From NCBI RefSeq assembly GCF_900475285.1, contig NZ_LS483370.1, forward strand, positions 3,424,001 through 3,488,000: DNA of 64,000 bases, given 5' to 3'. Every line of letters begins with the position of its first letter. The first letter of the stretch is position 1. Below are positions 57,090-64,000 of the stretch, piece after piece. A program made the translations under genes and the position numbers. The notes under the pieces were generated by a model. It had not been told where the DNA came from. It made no database searches and saw only the letters and a list, made by a program, of their open reading frames with translations. Origin of the DNA: Pseudomonas taetrolens. GTDB lineage: Bacteria; Pseudomonadota; Gammaproteobacteria; Pseudomonadales; Pseudomonadaceae.

Positions 57090-58238
57090 TTAGAACGCGT
57101 TGCGGAAGATCTCTTCAATCTGGCCCTGATCCGCCCGCCGCGGGTTGGTCAGACCGCAAGCGTCCTTCAGCGCATTGGTCGCCAGAATCGGGATGTCATC
57201 CAGCTTAGCCCCCAGATCCCGCAAACCGGCCGGAATCTCGACGTCCCGTGCCAGGGCGCAAATCGCCGCGACGGCTGCCTTTGCGCCATCTTCCGGGCTC
57301 AGGCCACTCACATCAACCCCAAGGGCACGGGCCACATCAGTCAAGCGGACCGCACAGACGCTGGCGTTAAAGGTTTGTACATGGGGCAACAGCACCGCAT
57401 TGCACACCCCGTGGGGCAAGTCATAGAAGCCGCCCAACTGGTGGGCCATCGCGTGCACAAAGCCCAGCGACGCGTTGTTAAATGCCATACCAGCGAGGAA
57501 TTGTGCGTAGGCCATGTTCTCCCGTGCCGTCAGATCTTTGCCGTCCTGTACCGCCTTACGCAAGTTCTGGCTAATCAGTTCCATCGCTTTGATGGCACAG
57601 GTATCGGTAATCGGGTTGGCCGCCGTCGACACATAGGCCTCAATGGCGTGGGTCAGCGCATCCATGCCGGTGGCCGCGGTCAGTCCTTTAGGCATTGCCA
57701 CCATCAACTCCGGATCGTTGACCGAGAGTAACGGTGTCACGTTGCGGTCAACGATGGCCATTTTTACATGGCGCTCTTCATCGGTAATGATGCAGAAACG
57801 CGTCATTTCACTGGCCGTCCCCGCCGTGGTATTGATCGCAACCAGAGGCAGCTGCGGCTTGCTGGACTGATCGACCCCTTCGTAATCCCGGATGTGCCCA
57901 CCATTGGTGGCGCACAACGCAATGCCCTTGGCGCAGTCATGGGGTGAGCCGCCACCCAGCGACACGACAAAGTCACATTGATGCTGCTTCAAGACCTCCA
58001 GACCGGCCTCGACGTTGGCGATGCTCGGGTTGGGTTTGGCGCCATCGAATATCACCGACTCGATACCCTGCAACGTCAGTTTCTCCGCGATTCGAGCCGC
58101 CACACCGGCTTTGGCCAGGCCTGTATCCGTCACGATCAAGGCCTTGCGAAAACCATAATTGCGAATCGCGGTCATGGCTTCGTCCAGGCACCCGTTGCCC
58201 ATGATATTCACGGCGGGGATAAAGAAGGTACTGGTCAT
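57090..58238 (-). CDS. Iron-containing alcohol dehydrogenase (group III, YiaY/ErcA-like)
   Basis: NAD(P)-dependent metalloenzyme of 382 residues. Nucleotide motif [16 protein letters not shown]; metal ligands Asp and His in [15 protein letters not shown], and His residues in [21 protein letters not shown] (written in parts). The start [11 protein letters not shown] has AGAGGA upstream. Related enzymes are YiaY and the ethanol-regulated ErcA. Substrate could be a short alcohol or L-threonine-like; no other metabolic gene is linked. Confidence 0.94.
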   Translation of the reverse strand: MTSTFFIPAVNIMGNGCLDEAMTAIRNYGFRKALIVTDTGLAKAGVAARIAEKLTLQGIESVIFDGAKPNPSIANVEAGLEVLKQHQCDFVVSLGGGSPHDCAKGIALCATNGGHIRDYEGVDQSSKPQLPLVAINTTAGTASEMTRFCIITDEERHVKMAIVDRNVTPLLSVNDPELMVAMPKGLTAATGMDALTHAIEAYVSTAANPITDTCAIKAMELISQNLRKAVQDGKDLTARENMAYAQFLAGMAFNNASLGFVHAMAHQLGGFYDLPHGVCNAVLLPHVQTFNASVCAVRLTDVARALGVDVSGLSPEDGAKAAVAAICALARDVEIPAGLRDLGAKLDDIPILATNALKDACGLTNPRRADQGQIEEIFRNAF

Positions 58239-58394
58239 GGCAAGTCCTCTTTCAGGTGTGCGGGTCACACCCCGCGACGGTGGAGAAGTCAATAAACTCA
58301 GTTTCACCCAACCGGACGTTTTCAATGTTGATCTGGCTCAACACTTGAGCGTGATAAAGTCCTGCACCGCCCACGCCTTGAGACGATATTTGCG

Positions 58395-59420
58395 ATGACC
58401 CCCTTCCAGGAATTTGATGCCGAACTAGAAGACTGGAATGCGCTAAGCACCAGCGCGCCATGCAGCGGGCTACTGGTGGGCAACGGTGCAAGCATGGCCA
58501 TCTGGCATGACTTTTATTACGACTCACTGTTTGAAAAAGCCAAAAGCGTCGCCGAAAAGCCCCTTAGCCAGACCGAACTCAGCGTATTCGAGGCCCTGAA
58601 CACGCGTAACTTCGAGCACGTATTAAGTGCCCTTAAAACCGCGAGCAAGGTCAACAAGGCGCTGGCCATCAGCTCGGCCTCGCCCCGCAAACGCTATTAC
58701 GCAATCAAGGAAGCGCTGATCAACTGCACCCAGGACGTGCACATTCCCTGGCGCCTGATGCAGGCCGAAACGCTGGATTGCTGGAACCAGGAGCTGGCAC
58801 GTTACGCCACGGTGTACTGCAGCAACTACGACCTGCTCACACCCTGGGCGGTGATGCAGGCGCCCAAAGGCTTCAATGATATGTTCAACACCCCGGGAGC
58901 CACCTTTGAACCCGGCGCAGCGCTGGCCAAAAGCAAAGCCACCCGCGTGCTGTACCTGCACGGAGGCTTGCATCTGGTGAAGAATCAGGAAGGCAAGGCG
59001 CGCAAAATCATCAATACCGCACCCACGCTATTGAGCAATTTTGCGATCAACCACTCCATCAGCGCACTGGATGATGTACCACTGTTTGTCAGCGAAGGCA
59101 GCAGTGAGGACAAGCGTAAATCCATACGCCACTCGGATTACCTGTCCTTTTGCCATGAGCAATTGATGGGGCACAAAGACGCCCTGTGTATTTTTGGCCA
59201 TAGCCTTGGCGAGCAGGACCAGCACCTGATTGATGCGCTGCGTCAGGCCCCGCTGAAAACCCTGTGCATCTCGATATACCCGCGCAACGAGGCGTTTATC
59301 CGCTTTCAGAAAAACCACTACAGCCGGCTATTTGCCGAGCAGAAGCTGACACTGCGCTTCTTCAACTCGAAAACGCACCCAATGGGCTACACCAGGCACT
59401 CGGTACCAGTAGAGGTGTAA
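58395..59420 (+). CDS. DUF4917 family protein with SIR2-like motif order
   Basis: Cytoplasmic protein of 341 residues. It contains, in this order, LLVGNGAS (residues 26-33), SNYD (143-146), LHGG (188-191) and FGHSLGEQDQH (267-277). This matches the arrangement seen in SIR2-like NAD-binding proteins (GxGxS, TNYD, HG, GxSxxDxH). An NAD-hydrolysing role is possible but is inference; the family is annotated only as a domain of unknown function. Single gene, divergent from the alcohol dehydrogenase. Confidence 0.8.
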   Translation: MTPFQEFDAELEDWNALSTSAPCSGLLVGNGASMAIWHDFYYDSLFEKAKSVAEKPLSQTELSVFEALNTRNFEHVLSALKTASKVNKALAISSASPRKRYYAIKEALINCTQDVHIPWRLMQAETLDCWNQELARYATVYCSNYDLLTPWAVMQAPKGFNDMFNTPGATFEPGAALAKSKATRVLYLHGGLHLVKNQEGKARKIINTAPTLLSNFAINHSISALDDVPLFVSEGSSEDKRKSIRHSDYLSFCHEQLMGHKDALCIFGHSLGEQDQHLIDALRQAPLKTLCISIYPRNEAFIRFQKNHYSRLFAEQKLTLRFFNSKTHPMGYTRHSVPVEV

Positions 59421-59472
59421 CACCGAGATGCCCTGCAGGAGCAAGATTGCCTCGCACCTGCAGGGTGCGCGA

Positions 59473-59805
59473 TCAGAGCTTTTCTTTGATCACCGTGGTT
59501 GGCCCGTTGTTTTTGACGCTGGCAATGCCTTTGTCCCGTGCCGCCTCACTGGAATATTGCTCGCTGCTGCCAATGATCTGGTGATTGGCCGCCTTGAGGT
59601 TGAAGTACGGTTTACCGTCTTTGGCTACTTTCTTGTCATAACGCTCATCCAGCGGGCTGTTGACTTGCACCGACGCAATCCCGCTTTTTGCGGCTGCGAG
59701 GGTGGTGTACTGCTCACTGGTCAATATGGTTTCAGCATTCGCCGCTTTCAACACAAACCGAAATTGCCCGCTGCTGGTTTTGCTCAGTTCGTACCAACCC
59801 GACAT
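59473..59805 (-). CDS. YegP family protein, two DUF1508 repeats
   Basis: Protein of 110 residues starting MSGWYELSKTSSGQFRFVLK, with AGGAG upstream. Two tandem DUF1508 units (about 8-57 and 60-108), each with the pattern F-L-K-A-A-N followed by SEQY and GIASV. Structure of the family is a small alpha/beta fold with unknown function. Convergent with the DUF4917 gene, 52 nt apart. Confidence 0.9.
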   Translation of the reverse strand: MSGWYELSKTSSGQFRFVLKAANAETILTSEQYTTLAAAKSGIASVQVNSPLDERYDKKVAKDGKPYFNLKAANHQIIGSSEQYSSEAARDKGIASVKNNGPTTVIKEKL

Positions 59806-59919
59806 AGTCTTCTCCTGGATGTTGAACACGCATATGTCTTCTCCAGTAAAGCGCTCATCAGACTTTTAGCCATTTATCTGTAGGAAATAACGGAAGATAA
59901 TTTTTAAAGGCAGACAAAT

Positions 59920-59938
59920 AGCAATAATTCTCGATACC
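59920..59938. promoter_or_regulatory. Fur-like site upstream of the ECF sigma gene
   Basis: AGCAATAATTCTCGATACC resembles the Fur consensus (AATAATTCTC core as in other Pseudomonas iron boxes) and lies about 42 nt before the sigma gene ATG. It fits iron repression of a surface-signalling cassette, but several positions deviate. Confidence 0.45.
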
Positions 59939-59979
59939 ATTCAAGAATAAATTGCATTGCTGTATCCACAAGGATCTTC

Positions 59980-60519
59980 ATGTCTCGCTTTAAATCCGAC
60001 CCGCTGGCGGCCGAATCTTTCCGTGAGTGCTATGCGCAGATTTTGCAGTTCCTGCGTAAACGCACGGATAACGCCAGCGATGCCGCAGACATGACCCAGG
60101 ATGTCTTCACGCAATGGCTGGGTTATCAGAACCGGGCCAAGGTCGAACAACCCCGAGCCTTTTTGTTCCAGGTGGCGCGCAATCTGTTGCGTGATCACTG
60201 GCGCCGTCAGCAGGTACGACAGGCCGTGCACCCGCACAATGCCGAACATGCACCCGAGCCCTTAAGCGATGAGAAGGATGATCCGATGGCCGCCGTTCAG
60301 CGCTTGCAGCGCCTTGCGCAGCTCAAGACCGTGCTCGCCGAACTCTCCCCTCGCCGACGCGAAGCCCTTATGCTGCATCGCTTTGAAGGCCTGAGCCAAG
60401 CACAGATCGCTGAACGAATGGGAATCTCCGTAAGCATGGTGGAAAAGCACATTGCCTTTGCCTTGTTGCACTGCAAGCAGCACCTCCAACGGGACACGGG
60501 CAAGGAATCGCAGCAATGA
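59980..60519 (+). CDS. ECF RNA polymerase sigma factor, FecI-like
   Basis: Extracytoplasmic-function sigma factor of 179 residues. Region 2 (about 15-80: RKRTDNASDAADMTQDVFTQW, VARNLLRDHWRR) and region 4 (about 112-165: LSPRRREALMLHRFEGLSQ, AERMGISVSMVEKHIAFAL) are complete. It directs transcription of the linked TonB receptor once FecR is activated. It overlaps the fecR-like gene by 4 nt. A Fur-like sequence precedes it. Confidence 0.95.
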   Translation: MSRFKSDPLAAESFRECYAQILQFLRKRTDNASDAADMTQDVFTQWLGYQNRAKVEQPRAFLFQVARNLLRDHWRRQQVRQAVHPHNAEHAPEPLSDEKDDPMAAVQRLQRLAQLKTVLAELSPRRREALMLHRFEGLSQAQIAERMGISVSMVEKHIAFALLHCKQHLQRDTGKESQQ

Positions 60520-61460
60520 GCCCTTTTCGAGCGACCGATAACGACAGCATCGACACACAAGCGGCCAACTGGTTTTCGCGCAACCGTAATGATCGCAGTC
60601 ACGCGAGCCGCGACCTGTTCAATACGTGGCTGGCCGACCCTGCCCATGCACAGGCGTACGCCGAATTCGAAGCTTTGTGGACAGAACTCGGCGAGCTTGA
60701 AGCGCCCAATGCACCGCTTGCCCTGCCCGTGCGCAAGCGTCGGCGCACAGGCTTGGCACTCGCCACTGCAGCCGCCGTACTTTGCGCCGTGTTTGCCATG
60801 AATATCGGCGCGCCCGTCACGCTGCAGCAACAGCAGATCGTCACCCGGGAGCAAGGCGCACGCACCGTGGTATTGGCCGACGGCAGCCGCTTGACCGTTA
60901 ATGCCAATACCCGGGTTCGTGTCGACTTCAGCGCCCATCAGCGCACGCTTTATCTGGATCAGGGCCAACTCTATATCGAGGTGGCACCCAATAAAGAACA
61001 GCCATTGGTGGTGCAGGCCGGTGCAGCACGCATCCGCGTTGTCGGCACCGGGTTTGATGTGCGCCGCAGCCAGCGGCAACTGGTTGTCAGTGTCGACCAC
61101 GGCCAGGTTGCATTCATGCCCGACCCCAAAACGTCCACATTGCTGACGGCCCGACAGCGCGCTACCTACAGCTATGCCAACGCTTCACTGCAGTCGCAAA
61201 CCCTTGGCAAAGGCGAAGTCGCCGATTGGCGCAGCGGCCGCCTGGCGTTTCGCAATCGCGAACTGGCCAGCCTGGTAGACGAACTGGACTTGTACCGCCC
61301 CGGCATCATTCAACTGGCTGGTGGCCCGCTCAGCCACTACAAGGTCTCTGGCAATCTGGACGTCAGTGATCCGATGGCGCTGGTCAACGCTTTGCCCGCG
61401 CTTATTCCGGTAAAAACCGTGCTGTTGAGCAGCGGAAAAATCCGGATTGAACCCCGCTAA
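60516..61460 (+). CDS. FecR-family anti-sigma factor
   Basis: Inner-membrane protein of 314 residues. The cytoplasmic N terminus carries the sigma-binding DUF4880 region (QAANWFSRNRNDRSHASRDL), with a single transmembrane helix at about 78-97 and a FecR domain (about 113-210: VVLADGSRLTVNANTRVRVDF, GTGFDVRRSQRQLVVSVDHG) plus a C-terminal secretin-like domain. Coupled to the sigma gene by ATGA overlap. It relays signal from the receptor STN domain. Confidence 0.94.
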   Translation: MSPFRATDNDSIDTQAANWFSRNRNDRSHASRDLFNTWLADPAHAQAYAEFEALWTELGELEAPNAPLALPVRKRRRTGLALATAAAVLCAVFAMNIGAPVTLQQQQIVTREQGARTVVLADGSRLTVNANTRVRVDFSAHQRTLYLDQGQLYIEVAPNKEQPLVVQAGAARIRVVGTGFDVRRSQRQLVVSVDHGQVAFMPDPKTSTLLTARQRATYSYANASLQSQTLGKGEVADWRSGRLAFRNRELASLVDELDLYRPGIIQLAGGPLSHYKVSGNLDVSDPMALVNALPALIPVKTVLLSSGKIRIEPR

Positions 61461-61502
61461 AAAACATATGCGAATATTTTTCATTCGCATATGTGGTTTT
61501 TT
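61460..61502 (+). terminator. Hairpin with T-tract between fecR and receptor genes
   Basis: ACATATGCGAAT (61464-61475) pairs perfectly with ATTCGCATATGT (61483-61494) around a 7-nt loop, followed by GG then T6. It starts directly after the fecR stop codon, and would limit transcription into the receptor gene. Confidence 0.85.
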
Positions 61503-61579
61503 CAGCGCCCTGCGTCTTCCTTCGGTCTGCGTTGCTAACGCATGTCTTTTTGGCCTTTGTTGCCGCACTGGGGGATTTC

Positions 61580-64000
61580 ATGTTTCGCGCACCACATCAC
61601 TTCTCGCACGCCTGCATGCGCCCGACGCTGCTCGCTGCGTGCATGGCAATCAGCGTTAACGCCCACGCCGAATCGATCCAGCTGCAACTGCCGGCGCAAC
61701 CGCTGGCCAGTTCGTTGAGCGAGGTGGCGCAGCAGGGAAAAATCCAGCTGTTGTTCGACGAAGACGTGTTGCGCAACGTAAAAGCTCCCGCCCTCACAGG
61801 CACTTATACGCCGCAGGAGGCGATCAGCCACCTGCTCCGGGATACCGCTTTCAGCCTGATTCAGGTCGATCGCACCTATGTGGTTCGCCCCACGGAACAC
61901 GGCACCACCACCAGCTCCCGCCTGGAGCTCGGGGCCGTCAGCGTGGTCGGCAACGGTAACGAGGTCGACTCAAGCAATGTCGGAAAGTCGACCATGGACC
62001 AGGCCGAAATCAACCGCTATCAGGCCAATAACATTCCTTCCCTGCTGTCCAGGTTACCGGGCATAAACCTCGGCGGCTCGCTGAAACCGGGCGGCCAGAC
62101 CATCAATATCTGGGGCTTGGGCGAGGCCGAAGACGTTCAGATCACCATGGACGGCGCAACCAAAAGCGGCTTTGAACGCTACAAGCAGGGCACGATTTTC
62201 ATCGAGCCGGAATTGATCAAAAGCCTTGAAGTCGAGAAAGGCCCGCACGATGTACGCACCGGCAATGGTGGTTTTGCCGGGGTGGTACACATGGAAACCA
62301 AAGACGCACCGGACCTGCTCGAAGACGGCAAGAATACCGGGGGCATGCTCAAGTACGGCTACAGCAGCAATGACCACCAACAGGTGTACAGCGGCGCCGT
62401 GTATGGTCGCACCGACGACGGGCGCGCAGATGCCCTGCTGTTTTTGACCAAGCGCGACGGCGATGACATGAAGCTGGCCGATAACATGCCTGACCCCGAC
62501 AACAGCTACCCGATCAACCCCAGACGCCTGCCCAACACCGCTCAGGACCTCGACGCACAGCTGTTCAAACTGAACCTGCAACTCAATGACGAGCACCGTG
62601 TCGGTTTCTCGTATTCGCGCTCCAACAACCAGTTGTGGGTGCCCTTCTCGGCCACCAGCTACCCCGCGCCGCCCAGCCAGCACAACATCGACAAGGTCGG
62701 CTATGACGCTGCCACCCAGCTGTATCTCTCTGACCGCGTGACCCGCGATACCACGTGGGTCACCCGGTACCAGTACCAGCCCATCGACAATCCATGGATC
62801 GATCTGGAGGTGAAGTATTCTTACTCCAACACCGAGCAGACCGACGAACGTGGTGAAAAAGCCTTTGTGCAGCCCACCAGCGGCGGGCGCAAGATGGAAA
62901 CCGGCTACACCGATAACATGTTGCAGCTCACCAACATCAGCCTGTTTGCCACCGGCCCGCTGGATCATGTGGTGACCACCGGCCTGCAAGTTCGCAAGCA
63001 TGAACGTGATGTGCAAATGTGGATGCCGGGCAAAACCTACGAGGTTGAGAAATACAACTACGGCCACTACCAGCCGGGTTTCATGCCCCAGGGCAAGGTC
63101 GATACCCACAGTTTCTATGTTCAGGATGCCATGACCCTGGGCAACTTCACCCTGACGCCGTCCATGCGTTACGACCACGTGCGCAACCGGGGCCAGGCCA
63201 ACGATGCATCGCTTTACAACCATCCGGAAATGGGCCACGACTACAGCAATAAAACCTACACCGGCTGGTCCCCGCGCTTGTCGGCATTCTGGAAGATAAC
63301 GCCGCACACCGCCCTGTTTGCCGACTACAGCAAAACCTGGCGTGCCCCGGTGATTGACGAACAATACGAGGTGCAAGGTCTGGGCAGCCGCAGCGCGACC
63401 AGCCTTAATCTTGATCCGGAACGCATCACCGGCTGGCGCGCCGGGAACATCACCACCTTCAATGGCCTGTTCGGCGAAAACGACACCGCGCTGATCCGTA
63501 CAACGCTGTTTCGCAACAAGATCGACAATGAGATTTTCAAAGCTACCGGCGTAGGTTGCGCAGCCCAGCAAGACGCCTCCAGCATGACTGAAGACTGTGG
63601 CGACATGATGCCGATGTCGGTGTATCGCAATATCGGCAGCCTCACCATCAAAGGCTTTGAGGTCGAGAGCTTCTACGACTCGACGTATACCTTCGGGTCG
63701 TTGTCTTATTCATGGATGACCGGAAAACACCAAGGGGCCTATACCAATCCTTGGGGGCCTGACGTGTGGGCACGGGACATCCCGCCCCCAAAATGGATTG
63801 CCGTACTGGGTGTGAAAATTCCCGACTGGGATGCTCGCCTGGGATGGCAAGGTGAGTTCGTCCGTAAAACCGATCGCTTGCCGAGCGACAAATACGCGCA
63901 AGGCTACAACAGCAACTTCGGTGACACGTTCTATAACCATTACGACAATGACGGGTACAACGTGCAGGGCCTGTTCGCCAACTGGAAACCGCGACAGGCT
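61580..64000 (+). CDS. TonB-dependent transducing receptor with STN domain, haem/haemoglobin-type (3' end off the edge)
   Basis: First 807 codons of an outer-membrane receptor. Signal peptide (1-30, cleavage after AHA), STN signalling domain (about 31-100, LPAQPLASSLSEVAQQGKIQ), a plug (about 130-235) with LLSRLPGINL, then barrel strands including TDDGRADALLFLT and the conserved TWRAPVIDEQY. The plug text INIWGLGEAEDVQITMDG and FIEPELIKSLEVEKGPH resembles HasR-type haem receptors; the ligand is not proven. The STN domain signals to the upstream FecR. GGGGGA precedes the ATG. Barrel end missing. Confidence 0.9.
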   Translation, partial: MFRAPHHFSHACMRPTLLAACMAISVNAHAESIQLQLPAQPLASSLSEVAQQGKIQLLFDEDVLRNVKAPALTGTYTPQEAISHLLRDTAFSLIQVDRTYVVRPTEHGTTTSSRLELGAVSVVGNGNEVDSSNVGKSTMDQAEINRYQANNIPSLLSRLPGINLGGSLKPGGQTINIWGLGEAEDVQITMDGATKSGFERYKQGTIFIEPELIKSLEVEKGPHDVRTGNGGFAGVVHMETKDAPDLLEDGKNTGGMLKYGYSSNDHQQVYSGAVYGRTDDGRADALLFLTKRDGDDMKLADNMPDPDNSYPINPRRLPNTAQDLDAQLFKLNLQLNDEHRVGFSYSRSNNQLWVPFSATSYPAPPSQHNIDKVGYDAATQLYLSDRVTRDTTWVTRYQYQPIDNPWIDLEVKYSYSNTEQTDERGEKAFVQPTSGGRKMETGYTDNMLQLTNISLFATGPLDHVVTTGLQVRKHERDVQMWMPGKTYEVEKYNYGHYQPGFMPQGKVDTHSFYVQDAMTLGNFTLTPSMRYDHVRNRGQANDASLYNHPEMGHDYSNKTYTGWSPRLSAFWKITPHTALFADYSKTWRAPVIDEQYEVQGLGSRSATSLNLDPERITGWRAGNITTFNGLFGENDTALIRTTLFRNKIDNEIFKATGVGCAAQQDASSMTEDCGDMMPMSVYRNIGSLTIKGFEVESFYDSTYTFGSLSYSWMTGKHQGAYTNPWGPDVWARDIPPPKWIAVLGVKIPDWDARLGWQGEFVRKTDRLPSDKYAQGYNSNFGDTFYNHYDNDGYNVQGLFANWKPRQA

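Noticed and set aside
62054..63571. 505-codon frame antisense to the TonB receptor
   Set aside because: No ribosome site or motif, and the sense strand is a continuous receptor.

Overview
The window is a gene-dense stretch of chromosome from a gammaproteobacterium, almost certainly a Pseudomonas. The evidence is an MvaT-type nucleoid protein next to purU and sbcB, an OprD-family porin, a PctA-like amino-acid chemoreceptor, class I fumarase, and blocks whose order I remember from P. aeruginosa (aspS-yebC-ruvCAB-ybgC-tolQRAB-pal-cpoB-queE-queC; yajQ-panE-kinase-adenosyltransferase-nudix-GST-argJ-secA; purU-mvaT-sbcB; pyk to fumarase). I cannot fix the species. I saw no prophage, IS element, CRISPR array or obvious genomic island. 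Nearly every gene is intact; only the two edge genes are cut.

Layout. 1-2035: a MarR-regulated efflux outer-membrane lipoprotein (cut at the left edge) and miaE. 2228-3655: an Anr-type promoter with a tandem universal stress protein, and a DUF1289 protein. 3803-6720: a large nested hairpin and acnB. 6741-11676: permease, tusA, a BepA-type periplasmic protease, nadA and a DJ-1/PfpI protein. 12047-19102: tRNA-Lys, queC, queE and the complete tol-pal cluster. 19242-24647: ruvB, ruvA, ruvC, yebC, aspS and an FmdB-type zinc ribbon protein. 24829-27378: a ribbon-helix-helix protein, an 884-nt non-coding gap, a membrane-anchored cold-shock-domain protein, slyX and a HIT protein. 28155-41575: OprE-like porin, MscS channel, yajQ, panE, hybrid-free sensor kinase, corrinoid adenosyltransferase, Nudix/TMP-synthase fusion, GST, argJ, secA and a DUF721/DciA protein. 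41625-49053: HerA-like ATPase, chemoreceptor, glycosyltransferase/deacetylase pair, purU and mvaT. 49131-58238: sbcB, a PilZ protein, a lipoprotein, pyk, crotonase, ferredoxin-type reductase, fumarase and Fe-alcohol dehydrogenase. 58395-64000: a DUF4917 protein with SIR2-like motif order, a YegP protein, and an ECF sigma / FecR / TonB-receptor cell-surface signalling cassette that runs off the right edge.

Functional themes. The window holds envelope integrity (Tol-Pal, SecA, BepA-like, MscS), central carbon metabolism (AcnB, Pyk, Fum), tRNA modification (MiaE, TusA, QueC, QueE) with tRNA-Lys and AspRS, recombination and repair (RuvABC, SbcB), and iron uptake control (ECF/FecR/receptor).

Most interesting signals outside the known genes: a 139-nt nested hairpin in front of acnB; an exact Anr/FNR site placed at -41.5 of the stress-protein promoter; SIR2-like sequence motifs in the DUF4917 protein; a very long leader before the membrane-bound cold-shock protein; and a perfect 12-bp stem with a T-tract between the anti-sigma factor and its receptor.
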